Positions 1 to 8,319 of a stretch of DNA of 64,000 bases are shown in pieces. A program made the translations under genes and the position numbers. The notes under the pieces were generated by a model. It was not told where the DNA came from. It worked only from the letters and a program-made list of their open reading frames with translations, and did not search any database. How positions within the stretch are numbered: position 1 is the first letter of the stretch; the number at the start of each line of letters is the position of its first letter. Source of the DNA: Dehalococcoidia bacterium (GTDB lineage: Bacteria > Chloroflexota > Dehalococcoidia > SM23-28-2 > HRBIN24); NCBI GenBank assembly GCA_032249735.1, contig JAVVHA010000008.1, positions 1 to 64,000 of the forward strand. Direction: 5' to 3'.

Positions 1-29
1 GGTCGTGCCCCCCCATTAAACACAGACTC

Positions 30-443
30 CTACACATAATTCCTTACACGACCCGTTGAGCCTTCCCACGGCCAACGCCACTCAGTACCTGACCAGCGGA
101 GGAGAAGGGTGCCAAAGTATCCCCAGTGCAAGTGTGTCTCCCAGGAGACGCGGACGATGTTCCCCAAGGTCGAGCGAGCGCCGTAGTCTATGAGCCCTTT
201 GTCATCGTTCCCGCCCGTGTTGTAAAGAAACGTCCAGGCATATCCGCAGTCTCCATAGACTATGTTTTCTGTCGAGACATCGCCCTCGTCAGACGGCCCC
301 TCCACCACAGTCAAAGGCACCAAGGTGACTTTCGTTGGTACCGCTGGTGTAGGCAGCGTCTCTGGCCCTGGCGTGGGTAGCTGTGCCCATGCCCGTGCCG
401 GTGCCCCACAGAACGACGCCATGGCTAGGGCTATCGCTACCAT
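30..443 (-). CDS. small secreted protein of unknown function
   Basis: The 137-residue product starts with a hydrophobic stretch (residues 2-20) ending in ARAWA, a good signal-peptidase I site, so the mature protein probably begins near QLPTPGP. A short Pro/Thr-rich segment (PTPGPETLPTP) follows, then a tryptophan- and glycine-rich C-terminal half that I do not recognise. The ATG at 443 has an AAAGG ribosome site about 6 nt upstream. No lipobox cysteine follows the hydrophobic segment. It is transcribed alone, away from the next gene. Secretion is well supported; no function is assigned. Confidence 0.55.
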   Translation of the reverse strand: MVAIALAMASFCGAPARAWAQLPTPGPETLPTPAVPTKVTLVPLTVVEGPSDEGDVSTENIVYGDCGYAWTFLYNTGGNDDKGLIDYGARSTLGNIVRVSWETHLHWGYFGTLLLRWSGTEWRWPWEGSTGRVRNYV

Positions 444-1034
444 AAGGACCTTTCAACTCATCGTCGTGACCCCCTCTCCATGGGGCAGCGCCCCCATACA
501 CGGGGCAATACATATTCCCCCGGCCAGCGAGTCAAGGACGCCCGAGGCTGTTTGAAGTTGGGGTTGGCAGCGGTAGATTGGTCATCGTCAACAGACGATG
601 GTTCCGAGCTGCCCTTGGCGCAGGCCCGTGGCGATAGCACCCAGACGGGGCTTGTGGCGCACATCCCGCTCAAGGGAGGGGGAAAGCCCAGGGACGAGAG
701 GCGGCTCTCGGGCAGGAGGCACTTCCATCACTCCCTCTACCGGTTGCAGGGAGTGGTGGCGGGCGTGTCCGGGGCCATTAAGACCAGGCTCGCCGGTGGC
801 TACCTCCAGGAGATGCTCCCCTCCATGGCCCAGAAGCGGGCCTACCTGGAGGCCGTGGTCAGGGGTCTTGCCGCTGCTGCGCCTTTTAATGGGCTTGTTA
901 CGACCCTGGCCCTTTAGCCCTCCACCCGCCCGCTGCAGCTATTGATTGGCATGACAAGCCCGCCCCTGCTTGACCTGGGCAGGGAGGCCGGCGTAACTTC
1001 TTATCGTTATCGGTCTCTCCAGCGGAGGTGGCGC
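444..1034. other. intergenic region, no convincing gene
   Basis: These 591 bases lie between two divergent genes. A plus-strand frame at 480-917 could encode 145 residues, whose second half (basic, then helical and leucine/alanine-rich) looks somewhat protein-like. It has no clear ribosome site and I recognise no family, so it may be a decayed gene. A perfect 7-bp inverted repeat, CATCGTC-AACA-GACGATG, lies at 583-600 and could be a hairpin or operator for the gene at 30-443. Nothing else stands out. Confidence 0.3.
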
Positions 1035-1805
1035 ATGTCGGTGGAGTTCGCACGTGAGGGGACCATCGCCATCATAACCCTCAATCGGCCAGAGAAGTTG
1101 AATGCCATGACGCCCGAGATGTACGCCGAGATCACTCGTCGCCTGCAGGAGGTGGACGGCGACGACGACATCTGGGTGGGGATCATCACGGGGGCAGGCA
1201 CTCGCGCCTTCTCCGCCGGCGCCGACCTCACCACCCTCCACCAGGGGGAGGCCGGCCCAGGGATAAAATGGCACCCCCTGCGCCAAGACCGGTTCGACAT
1301 GGGGCTTCCTGTGAGCAAGCCCCTCATCGCGGCCATCGAGGGATACTGCCTGGCGGGGGGCCTGGAGCTAGCCCTCATCTGTGATATCCGCATCGCCGGC
1401 GAGGGGGCACGTTTCGGCTGTCCAGAGGTGCGCTGGAACGTGCTCCATGGTTACGGCGCCCTAGCCCTGCCCCGCCTCATAGGCCTCTCCCGCGCCATGT
1501 ACCTCCTCCTCACGGGCGAGTTGGTGGACGCCAAGGAGGCCCTGCGCCTGGGCCTGGTGCATGAGGTGGTGGCCCAAGGGGAAGCCTTGGCACAGGCCCG
1601 CACATTGGCCGAGCGCATCTGCCGCAACGGCCCCCTGGCGGTGCGGATGACCAAAGAGCTGGCCCTGCGCAGCTTCGAGGTCCCCCTCGCCGAGGGGTTG
1701 CGCCTCTATAACGAGTTTCGTCGCCTGGTGCATATGAGCGAGGACCAGGCGGAAGGCGTGCGGGCCTTTAGGGAGCGCCGCGAGCCCCGCTATCGCGGGC
1801 GTTAG
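1035..1805 (+). CDS. enoyl-CoA hydratase/isomerase family protein
   Basis: Crotonase-fold protein of 256 residues, the usual length. Seen: the N-terminal strand with ITLNRPEKLNAM, the first oxyanion-hole segment GTRAFSAGADL, the second oxyanion segment LAGGLELALICDIRIA, and a typical C-terminal FRERREPRYRGR tail. The start is the ATG at 1035, preceded by GGAGGTG with 4 nt spacing; the frame is open further upstream but has no ribosome site there. Family role: hydration of enoyl-CoA or a related CoA-thioester reaction; the substrate cannot be read from the sequence. It stands alone, convergent with the acetyl-CoA synthetase gene. Confidence 0.9.
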   Translation: MSVEFAREGTIAIITLNRPEKLNAMTPEMYAEITRRLQEVDGDDDIWVGIITGAGTRAFSAGADLTTLHQGEAGPGIKWHPLRQDRFDMGLPVSKPLIAAIEGYCLAGGLELALICDIRIAGEGARFGCPEVRWNVLHGYGALALPRLIGLSRAMYLLLTGELVDAKEALRLGLVHEVVAQGEALAQARTLAERICRNGPLAVRMTKELALRSFEVPLAEGLRLYNEFRRLVHMSEDQAEGVRAFRERREPRYRGR

Positions 1806-1813
1806 CGCCCCCT

Positions 1814-1838
1814 CCTCATGGGCCCACACATTATGAGG
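1814..1838. terminator. hairpin between convergent genes
   Basis: CCTCAT (1814-1819) pairs with ATGAGG (1833-1838) around a 13-nt loop, and the second arm overlaps the stop codon of the acetyl-CoA synthetase gene. The position between converging genes suits a bidirectional terminator. There is no U-tract on either side, so this is weak. Confidence 0.25.
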
Positions 1839-3747
1839 ACCCCTGGGCCATCTCTTGACGCATCTGGAGCCAGGCCTGGCGGGCCTCCTCCACGGAGCCC
1901 TCGTCCTCGATGGTGGAGATGTCGCCCGGGTCCCGGTCCAATACCACCGCCTTCAGCACCCGGCGCATGATCTTGCCCGAGCGGGTCTTGGGCAGCATGG
2001 CCACGAAGTTGATGTCCCCCACCACCGCCACCGGCCCCAGCTCCCGCCGCACCGTCTCCAAAAGCTCCCGGCGCAGCTCCTCGGAGGGCCTATGCCCCTG
2101 TTTCAGGGCCACGAAGGCGGATATGACCTCCCCCCGCACCGGGTCGGGTCGCCCCGTCACCCCCGCCTCGGCCACCGCCGGATGCTTGAGGAAGGCCGAC
2201 TCCACCTCGATGGCCCCGATGCGGTGGGCGGCGATCTTGATGACCTCGTCGGCCCGACCGGCGAACCAGACGTAGCCGTCCTCGTCTATGTGGGCCGAGT
2301 CGCCCGTGAAGTAGACGCCAGGGATGCGCTGCCAGTAGTCCCGGCCGTACCGCTCCGGCTCCCCCCACAAGGTGGGCGTCAGGCTGGGGAAGGGACGCTT
2401 GATGACCAGTATCCCCTTCTCCCCGGGCCCCAGCTCCTGCCCCTCAGGGCTCATGACCGCCACCTCCATCCCAGGTAGGGGCACCCCCGCTGAGCCAGGC
2501 TTGATGGGCAGCATGCCCACCCCATAGGGGTTTCCAATGACAGGGCCCCCCGTCTCCGTCTGCCACCAGTGGTCGATGACAGGCACCCTGTCCTTTAGCA
2601 CCACCTTCTGCAGCCACTCCCAGGCGGGGGCGTTGAGCACCTCGCCAGCGCACACCACCCGCTCCAGCGAGGAGAGGTCGTAACCCTTGGCCGCCTCCTC
2701 GCCATACCGCATCAGGAGCCGCACCCCCGTGGGAGAGGTGAAGATGCCTGTCACCCCGAACTCCTCCACCACCCGCCACACGGTCTCGGGGCCTGGGTAG
2801 TCCAGCGCCCCCTCGTAGGCGATGGTGGTGCAACCTAGGAGCAGCGGCGCATAAACGATGTAGCTGTGGCCCACCACCCAGCCGATGTCAGAGGTGGCCC
2901 ACCACACATCAGTGGGCTTCATGCCGAAGCACCAGCGCCCCAGGCTGTAGATGCCCACCTGATAGCCCCCATGGACGTGCACCGCCAGCTTGGGCCGAGC
3001 AGTGGTGCCCGACGTGGCCAGGATGTAGGCCGGCTCGTTGGCCTCCATCACCTCGTGCCGTCCGTCCTCGCCCTCGCCTCGCTTGAGGAACTCGTCCCAG
3101 AAAAAGTCGCGGCCGGGGAGCATAGGCACGTCGTCGGCGGTACGCCTGAGCACCACCACCCGCTCCACCTGGTTCTCCCCCACCGAGAGGGCCTGGTCCA
3201 CCACCTCCTTCAGCCGCACTATGCTGCCGCGGCGATAGGTCGCATCGGCGGTGAAGACCAGCCGTGAGCCGCTGGCCGTGATGCGGTCGGCCAGGGCCTG
3301 GGCGCCGAACCCAGCAAACACCACCGAGTGGATGGCGCCGATGCGCACCGTGGCCAGCATGAGAACGATGGCCTCAGGGCAGACGGGCATGTAGATGGTC
3401 AGCCGGTCGCCCTTCCTCATCCCCAGGCCCCGCAGGGCAGCGGCCACCCGCTCCACCTCCCGCCGCAGCTGGGCATAGGTGAAGAGCTGCCTCTCCCCCC
3501 GCTCGTTGACGTAGATGAGGGCCGTGTGGCCACCCCAGCCCCGCCGCACGTGATAGTCCAGGCAGTTGTAGGCCAGGTTGGTCTGGGCGCCCACAAACCA
3601 GCGGAAGGTGGGGAACTGCCAATCGAAGGCCACATCCCACTTACGGAACCACGGCAACTCCTCCGCCGCCGCAGCCCAGAAAGCAGCGGGGTCGCGGCGG
3701 GCCTCCTCCTGCATGCGTCGCACCATGGGATTGATCAGCTCCACCAT
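1831..3747 (-). CDS. acsA: acetyl-CoA synthetase (AMP-forming)
   Basis: ANL-superfamily ligase of 638 residues, full length for Acs. It makes acetyl-CoA (or propionyl-CoA) from the acid, ATP and CoA through an acyl-adenylate. Seen: an N-terminal Acs region, a P-loop-like SGTTARPK near residue 250, HWWQTETGG (its Trp closes the small acyl pocket of acetate/propionate enzymes), TGDSAHIDEDGYVWFAGR, and RSGKIMRR near the C-terminus, whose lysine is the catalytic and acetylation site in Acs. The more usual glycine of SGTTGKPK is Ala here. A TTGACA promoter lies upstream. Acetate or propionate is likely; longer acids cannot be excluded. Confidence 0.92.
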   Translation of the reverse strand: MVELINPMVRRMQEEARRDPAAFWAAAAEELPWFRKWDVAFDWQFPTFRWFVGAQTNLAYNCLDYHVRRGWGGHTALIYVNERGERQLFTYAQLRREVERVAAALRGLGMRKGDRLTIYMPVCPEAIVLMLATVRIGAIHSVVFAGFGAQALADRITASGSRLVFTADATYRRGSIVRLKEVVDQALSVGENQVERVVVLRRTADDVPMLPGRDFFWDEFLKRGEGEDGRHEVMEANEPAYILATSGTTARPKLAVHVHGGYQVGIYSLGRWCFGMKPTDVWWATSDIGWVVGHSYIVYAPLLLGCTTIAYEGALDYPGPETVWRVVEEFGVTGIFTSPTGVRLLMRYGEEAAKGYDLSSLERVVCAGEVLNAPAWEWLQKVVLKDRVPVIDHWWQTETGGPVIGNPYGVGMLPIKPGSAGVPLPGMEVAVMSPEGQELGPGEKGILVIKRPFPSLTPTLWGEPERYGRDYWQRIPGVYFTGDSAHIDEDGYVWFAGRADEVIKIAAHRIGAIEVESAFLKHPAVAEAGVTGRPDPVRGEVISAFVALKQGHRPSEELRRELLETVRRELGPVAVVGDINFVAMLPKTRSGKIMRRVLKAVVLDRDPGDISTIEDEGSVEEARQAWLQMRQEMAQGSS

Positions 3748-3782
3748 GAGCCGCCCCCTTTCCCACAGCTAATTTAAAGAAG

Positions 3783-3811
3783 AAATAGCGACCAGCCATC
3801 AGGGTTGTCAA
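3783..3811 (-). promoter_or_regulatory. sigma-70-type promoter of acsA
   Basis: On the minus strand TTGACA (3806-3811) and CTATTT (3783-3788) are separated by 17 bp. Predicted transcription would start near 3776, leaving a short leader before the ATG at 3747. The rest of the 283-base gap to the next gene (3812-4030) shows nothing else clear. Confidence 0.55.
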
Positions 3812-4030
3812 GCGGCCGGCCCTCCCCCGATACTACATGGGTGGACTACCTATAGGACGGCCACAATCTGAAAGAGACCCCCGAGCGCCGACCCCGATGC
3901 CCCACAATCCCCCCACGCCTGCTCTGCTTCAGCGCAGGCGGCCATACCACACCGTGCTGCCCAGGTAGTAACCTGAGGCAGCTGACAGCGCTAGGGGGCT
4001 CGGGCCCCCATGCTCACCCAGCGCGTATCC

Positions 4031-4261
4031 CTACCGGGCTGGCGTAGGCGTTCGCGCTGGGGTGGGCGTCACCCGGGCTGGGGTGGGCGTCACCCGGGCT
4101 GGCGTGGGCGTGACAGCCGGTGTGATGCGCGGGGCGGGCGTGGGCGTCCGGACAGCGGGGGTAGGAGTGGGCGTAGGCTTCTCCTCCTCTTTGCACGCTA
4201 CTCCCACCACCAGCAGGCCAGAGACAACAGCAGCGGCTAACACGAGTGCCACCCTGCGCAT
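4031..4261 (-). CDS. short lipoprotein with Thr/Pro repeat tail
   Basis: A 76-residue lipoprotein: basic start MRR, a hydrophobic segment, then the lipobox VGVAC, whose cysteine would be lipidated. After KEEEKP the whole mature chain is TPTPA/RVTPTPA repeats with no folded domain. The DNA carries matching tandem units with the core GTCACCCGGGCTGG between about 4060 and 4110. The ATG at 4261 has a GGGGGTG ribosome site 6 nt upstream, better than the longer frame. The tail may be a cell-wall spacer remnant of a longer lipoprotein lost by repeat slippage; no function is claimed. Confidence 0.6.
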   Translation of the reverse strand: MRRVALVLAAAVVSGLLVVGVACKEEEKPTPTPTPAVRTPTPAPRITPAVTPTPARVTPTPARVTPTPARTPTPAR

Positions 4262-4424
4262 GACGTCACCCCCCAAGCATGAAGTTTGGCTACCGAAAGC
4301 GTAATGCCATTTTGCCTTAGGAGCAACCTCCAGGACATTACCCTTGGATATGCAGGCCGTCATCTAGTGAGGCCGCTACAGCATCGCTCCTGTCCCCTCT
4401 GGCCCCTGCCCCCTTCGGCCAACG

Positions 4425-4453
4425 TTGACATTGAGCTAAGAGAGCCTTACAAT
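4425..4453 (+). promoter_or_regulatory. strong sigma-70-type promoter
   Basis: TTGACA (4425-4430), a 17-bp spacer and TACAAT (4448-4453) sit 30 bases before the ATG of the Trm112-like gene at 4483. It is among the best consensus matches in the window. Confidence 0.7.
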
Positions 4454-4482
4454 GCGGGGCAGCCACGGCGGCAGGTCTTCGC

Positions 4483-4671
4483 ATGCGTAAGGAGTTGGTG
4501 GAGATCCTCGCCTGTCCCATGGACAAGGCCCCCCTGGAGCTGACCATAGAAGAGGAGAGGGGGGACGAGGTGGTGAGGGGGCATCTGACGTGCACCCGAT
4601 GCGGCGAGCGTTATCCCATCGAGGACTCCATCCCCAACCTGCTGCCGCCCCATATGCGCAAGTCCAACTAG
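4483..4671 (+). CDS. Trm112/UPF0434 family small zinc-ribbon-like protein
   Basis: A 62-residue protein of the Trm112-like (YcaR) family. It starts with the family pattern RKELVEILACPMDKAPLEL and ends with LTCTRCGERYPIEDSIPNLLPP. Three cysteines (ACP and CTRC) are visible; the usual first CP-x-C pair has only one Cys, with Met-Asp in place of the second. Trm112 relatives act as small partners of methyltransferases; in bacteria the role is poorly known. It is followed 16 nt later by a small membrane protein. Confidence 0.85.
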   Translation: MRKELVEILACPMDKAPLELTIEEERGDEVVRGHLTCTRCGERYPIEDSIPNLLPPHMRKSN

Positions 4672-4687
4672 CGGAGGTGCCGGGGTC

Positions 4688-4909
4688 ATGCAGAAGCCGC
4701 AGATAGCAGGGGTCATCATCATGATCGGCGCCGTGTTGCAGATGGTGCTCTTCTTATGGGCGGTGGCCCGCCGCAGCTACTTGGCAGTGGCCCTGCCCGT
4801 GGCCGGGGCCCTGGCCGCTGTCTCCGCCCTCGCGTTCTGGATCGGCTGGACCCTCTTCACTAGCGAGGAGGAAGAGGAGGAAGCCCTGGAGGAAGGGCAA
4901 GGGGCCTAG
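4688..4909 (+). CDS. small two-helix membrane protein
   Basis: A 73-residue protein with two predicted membrane segments (about residues 7-25 and 32-56) and an acidic tail of consecutive glutamates. A GGAGGTGCCGGGGTC ribosome region precedes the ATG. It probably shares a transcript with the Trm112-like gene and its last 4 bases overlap the end of the convergent folK. No family is recognised. Confidence 0.65.
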   Translation: MQKPQIAGVIIMIGAVLQMVLFLWAVARRSYLAVALPVAGALAAVSALAFWIGWTLFTSEEEEEEALEEGQGA

Positions 4910-5406
4910 CCCTCTTCCCAGCCTGGCCGCAGCACCAGGCGTAGACCTTGTATCTCCACACCCCCTGCCAGTTGGGCCATGGTATACCCCAGCACCGGAT
5001 GGCGTACCTCGGGGGCTATCTCGGCCAAAGGGATCAGCACGAAGGGCCTCTCCGGCAGACGAGGGTGTGGCACCTCTAGACCCTCCTCTTTGATGACCAA
5101 CTGGTCGTAGAGGAGGATGTCCAGGTCCAGGGGCCGCGGGCCCCAACGGGGCCCCTCCCATCGCCCCATCTCCCTCTCTAGCGCCTTCAGGAAGGCGAGC
5201 AGGTCACGGGGCGAAAGGTGGGTCCGCAGGAGGCAGGCGGCATTGAGGAACGGGGGCTGGCCCGCCGGCCCCCCCAGAGGCTCCGACTCGTAAAGGGAGG
5301 AGACGGCATTTACTCGCCCTACCTGGCCTAGACGTCGCAAGGCCAGACGTAGGTTAAGGATGCGAGCACCGAGGTTCGCCCCCAGGCCTAAATACACGTC
5401 AGCCAT
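4906..5406 (-). CDS. folK: 2-amino-4-hydroxy-6-hydroxymethyldihydropteridine pyrophosphokinase
   Basis: HPPK of 166 residues, typical length. It transfers pyrophosphate from ATP to hydroxymethyldihydropterin in folate synthesis. Seen: start YLGLGANLG, SSLYESEPLGGPAGQPPFLN, and the signature RWGPRPLDLDILLYD, with the two aspartates that bind magnesium, followed by VPHPRLPERPFVLIPLAEIAP. A GAGGGGCT ribosome site precedes the ATG. No other folate gene is adjacent. Confidence 0.95.
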   Translation of the reverse strand: MADVYLGLGANLGARILNLRLALRRLGQVGRVNAVSSLYESEPLGGPAGQPPFLNAACLLRTHLSPRDLLAFLKALEREMGRWEGPRWGPRPLDLDILLYDQLVIKEEGLEVPHPRLPERPFVLIPLAEIAPEVRHPVLGYTMAQLAGGVEIQGLRLVLRPGWEEG

Positions 5407-5714
5407 AGCCCCTCACCCTGCTAGGACGGAACAGCAGGCCAACACCCCACCATCATATCGCACCTCTACTTCCCCATAGGCCACATCCCCCACCATGAGC
5501 ACCATCCCCACTGCGGCCATCCCGCATACCCTCATGTCCCTGCTGGTGGCGCTCCCCGCTACCAGGGCTGGGCGGGCGCTGAGGGCCCTGAGGGGCCCTG
5601 GGCCCATCTTAGGGCGTCCGGCGGACGAGGGCTACGCCACTTCCTTTGCAGCCCCCAGATATGGGGCAGGAGGCGCCGGCACCGTGGTGGACGGGGAAGA
5701 GATGTTCCATCCGC
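5407..5714. other. intergenic region without a convincing gene
   Basis: These 308 bases separate the end of the large minus-strand operon from folK. A 64-codon minus frame (5413-5607) exists but has no ribosome site, and its composition resembles the other chance frames here. GC-rich repeats of GGGCCC at about 5585-5605 could fold, but there is no U-tract. Confidence 0.3.
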
Positions 5715-6476
5715 CTAGGCCTTCATATACATGCCCCCGGAGATGCAGATGACCTCGCCAGTGATATAGCTGGAGAGGTCGCTAGCCAAGAACAGGGCCA
5801 GCTTGGCCACGTCGGGTGGCTCCCCCACCCGCCCCAGAGGCACCCTCTTGGCGAATCCCTCGAAGAACTCTTTGGGATAGATGCGCTCCAGAAAGGGGTT
5901 ATAGATGAGGCCGGGGGCGATGGCGTTCACCCTTATGCCGTAGCGGCCCACCTCGGCGGCCACCGCCCTGGTGAAGGCCATGACCCCAGCCTTGGCCGCA
6001 CAATAATGGGCCTCCCCCTCGTTGGAGCCCAGCCATCCCGCCACCGAGGCCAAGTTGATGATGGAGCCTTGACGGCGCTCTATCATGTGGGGCAGGACAG
6101 CACGCGTGCACCGGAAGGTACCTGTGAGGTTGACCCCGATAACCAGATCCCACGTCTCGTCGTCCATCTCCCATACGGGGGAGAGGCGGTTGATGCCAGC
6201 ATTGTTGACCAGGATATCGATGTGGCCATAACGCTCCATGGTGCGGGAGACCATCTCTCGCACCTGGTCCTCCTGGCGTACGTCCACCTGCAGGGCCATG
6301 AAGGGGCGGCCATAGTCCCTGCTCATGGCCTCGGCCGTCTCCTGGACGCGGCGGGCGTGGGCATCGGTGACCACCACCTCCGCTCCTTCCTGAGCGAACA
6401 TGCGGGCGACGGCCTGGCCGATGCCAGCGCCAGCAGCGGCCGTGACGATGGCCACCTTCCCATCTAGCAGACCCAT
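5715..6476 (-). CDS. short-chain dehydrogenase/reductase (FabG-like)
   Basis: Classical SDR of 253 residues. Seen: TAAAGAGIGQAVA cofactor loop (a variant of TGxxxGIG), Asp in VVVTDAH, NNAG, the catalytic Ser in NLASVAGWLG, YCAAK with catalytic Tyr and Lys, and a C-terminal ITGEVICISGGMYMKA. The Asp after beta-2 favours NAD(H). It probably oxidises a beta-hydroxyacyl-CoA or a ring alcohol. GGGAGGTGAGATC gives a good ribosome site. It is the last gene of the 18-gene operon. Confidence 0.9.
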   Translation of the reverse strand: MGLLDGKVAIVTAAAGAGIGQAVARMFAQEGAEVVVTDAHARRVQETAEAMSRDYGRPFMALQVDVRQEDQVREMVSRTMERYGHIDILVNNAGINRLSPVWEMDDETWDLVIGVNLTGTFRCTRAVLPHMIERRQGSIINLASVAGWLGSNEGEAHYCAAKAGVMAFTRAVAAEVGRYGIRVNAIAPGLIYNPFLERIYPKEFFEGFAKRVPLGRVGEPPDVAKLALFLASDLSSYITGEVICISGGMYMKA

Positions 6477-6503
6477 GATCTCACCTCCCTGAACATATGT
6501 CCC

Positions 6504-7334
6504 CTATGCGTTGGGGTTGTAGCGCCCCGGCAAGCGTGGGTAACGGGAAAAGTCGGGTTCCCGCCTCTCCAAGAAAGCGTTCTTGCCCTCGTCTGCCTCC
6601 CCTGAGCGGAAGAAGTCGGGCGCATACGCCTTCACCCAGTCACGGCGGGAGCGCTCCCGCAGGGGCTGGTATAGGTCGCGGAAGGACGCCTTAAGGATGC
6701 GCAAGCAACTGGGGCTCTTCTGCATCAGCTCCTGGCACCATCGGTCCACCTCCGCGTCCAGTTGCTCGTGGGGAACAGCAGCGTTGATGAGGCCCATCTG
6801 CAGCGCTTGCTGGGCATCGTAGTAACGGGTGAGCATCCACATCTCCCGCGCCTTCTTGGCCCCCACCACCCAGGTGAGGTAGCTGACGATATAGCCAGCT
6901 GCCGGGCTGCCCACCCGTGGCCCGATCTGGCCGAACCGGGCATGCTCCTGGCAAGCGATGGTGAAGTCGCAGAAGTAGGCCAAGTGGTTGCCTCCTCCCA
7001 CAGCCCATCCGTCCACCCTGGCGATGACGGGCTTCAAGATGTCCTCGATGCCCACGTGGGGGTCGAACCTCTGTTGCTCCCACTCCCCCTCCCGTTGCAC
7101 CTGGGCCAGCCATCGCACATCGCCACCAGCGCAGAAGGCCCGGCTACCGGCCCCTGTGATGACGATGACGCCGATCTCAGGATCGTTATTGGCATCCTCC
7201 ACCGCCTGGGCCATCTCCTGCAGGGTATGGCCGGTGAAGGCGTTCATCACTTGGGGGCGGTTGATGGTGATCCAGGCCGCCCCCCGCACCCGGTGGTGCT
7301 TCTCGTAGATAATGTCCGAGAACTGAGAGGTCAT
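6504..7334 (-). CDS. BadI/MenB-like ring-forming or ring-cleaving CoA hydrolase (crotonase family)
   Basis: Crotonase-fold protein of 276 residues. Beyond the general pattern (WITINRPQVMNAF, SRAFCAGGDVRWL, VGGGNHLAYFCDFTIA), the segment FGQIGPRVGSPAAGY...VVGAKKAREMWM closely follows what I recall of 2-ketocyclohexanecarboxyl-CoA hydrolase (BadI) and the related MenB: FGQVGPK-MGS, then VGEKKARE-W. In BadI this enzyme opens a six-membered ring to pimeloyl-CoA. The C-terminus (LERREPDFSRYPRLPGRY) is also of that type. This is the main clue that the operon handles a cyclic substrate. The match is from memory and needs alignment. Ribosome site GGAGGTGACTTC. Confidence 0.82.
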   Translation of the reverse strand: MTSQFSDIIYEKHHRVRGAAWITINRPQVMNAFTGHTLQEMAQAVEDANNDPEIGVIVITGAGSRAFCAGGDVRWLAQVQREGEWEQQRFDPHVGIEDILKPVIARVDGWAVGGGNHLAYFCDFTIACQEHARFGQIGPRVGSPAAGYIVSYLTWVVGAKKAREMWMLTRYYDAQQALQMGLINAAVPHEQLDAEVDRWCQELMQKSPSCLRILKASFRDLYQPLRERSRRDWVKAYAPDFFRSGEADEGKNAFLERREPDFSRYPRLPGRYNPNA

Positions 7335-7347
7335 GAAGTCACCTCCT

Positions 7348-8307
7348 TCATGATGTTTTGGCCGGGCGTTGGCTGGGAGGAATGTTCTCCTCTGCTGGCG
7401 GCGCCGGGTTGCGAATGCCCTGCATCAAGAACTCGGGCACCAAGCGCCGCAGCATACTGAGGTCCCAGATGCCATCGGTGGCGATGGTGCGGTAGGGCAT
7501 GGGCTCCTGCAGCAGGGACACCTCGCCCCCGGAGACGAAGAAGGTCTGGCCGTTAATGTTCCAGGCCTCCTCCGAGCAGAGATAGACCACCATGGGGGCC
7601 ACGTGCTCAGGCGTGCGGCGCTGCATAAGCTCAGGGTCGATGCGTCGAGGAGCGACGATGCCAGCCTGGGCCCGTTTCTCCAGGGCTTCCTGGGGCACGG
7701 TGGTGGTCATGCGGGTGGCTGCCGCTGGGGCTACGGCGTTACAGGTCACCCCGTAGCGGCCCATGTCCCTGGCCACCGCCTTAGTCAGGCCATATATGCC
7801 ACCTTTGGCCGCCGCGTAATTGGCCTGGCCGGAGGTGCCCCGCAGGGCAGCCATGGACGTACAGTTGACGATGCGCCCATACCTCTGCTGGCGCATCAGG
7901 GGGGTTACGGCCCTGATGGTGGCGAAATAGCCTTTGAGGTGCACAGCTATGACCGCATCCCACTCTTCCTCCGTCATGTTGAAGATCATCCGGTCGCGGA
8001 GGATGCCAGCAGCGTTGACCAAGATGTCCACCCTCCCGAAGTGGTCCAGGGCCGTCTGGATGACGGCCTGGCCTCCCTCCATGGAGGCGATGGAGTGATA
8101 GTCGGCCACCGCCTCCCCACCGGCCTCCTGAATGGCAGCCACCACCTCGTCGGCTGGGCCCTCATCGAAGCCGGTGCCGTCCACGTTGACCCCGGGGTCG
8201 TTGACTACCACTTTGGCCCCCTCACGGGCGAGGGCTATGGCGATGGCCCGGCCGATGCCACGGCCGCCCCCAGTCACCACAGCTACCCTGCCTTCCACTA
8301 TACCCAT
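7348..8307 (-). CDS. SDR-family 3-hydroxyacyl-CoA dehydrogenase-like protein
   Basis: SDR of 319 residues resembling the dehydrogenase part of peroxisomal multifunctional enzyme 2: TGGGRGIGRAIAIALAREGAKVVVNDPG with an insert (DGTGFDEGPADEVVAAI) typical of that group, NAAGILRD, the catalytic Ser in CTSMAAL, and YAAAKGGIYGLTKA. A C-terminal extension of about 60 residues carries a Pro-rich end. Likely role: NAD-dependent oxidation of a 3-hydroxyacyl-CoA. I chose the ATG at 8307, with GGAGGTG 6 nt upstream; an upstream GTG at 8316 overlaps that site. Confidence 0.88.
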   Translation of the reverse strand: MGIVEGRVAVVTGGGRGIGRAIAIALAREGAKVVVNDPGVNVDGTGFDEGPADEVVAAIQEAGGEAVADYHSIASMEGGQAVIQTALDHFGRVDILVNAAGILRDRMIFNMTEEEWDAVIAVHLKGYFATIRAVTPLMRQQRYGRIVNCTSMAALRGTSGQANYAAAKGGIYGLTKAVARDMGRYGVTCNAVAPAAATRMTTTVPQEALEKRAQAGIVAPRRIDPELMQRRTPEHVAPMVVYLCSEEAWNINGQTFFVSGGEVSLLQEPMPYRTIATDGIWDLSMLRRLVPEFLMQGIRNPAPPAEENIPPSQRPAKTS

Positions 8308-8319
8308 GTCGTTCACCTC

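Noticed and set aside
4031-4120. CRISPR-like array
   Set aside because: The short tandem units encode TPTPAR repeats inside a lipoprotein gene; there are no spacers of CRISPR type and no cas genes.
4907-5406. A dihydropteroate synthase partner for folK
   Set aside because: No folP or folB was found in the neighbouring sequence; folK stands alone.
5413-5607. 64-codon minus frame between folK and the SDR gene
   Set aside because: No ribosome site, no recognisable family and a composition like chance frames.
5646-6467. 273-codon plus-strand frame opposite the SDR gene
   Set aside because: It is antisense to a clear SDR with all catalytic motifs. Long antisense frames are common in GC-rich genes; the sequence is rich in His/Gly/Leu with no recognisable family.
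8307-8316. Upstream GTG start (8316) for the SDR at 7348
   Set aside because: The GTG overlaps the GGAGGTG ribosome site that is correctly spaced for the ATG at 8307.
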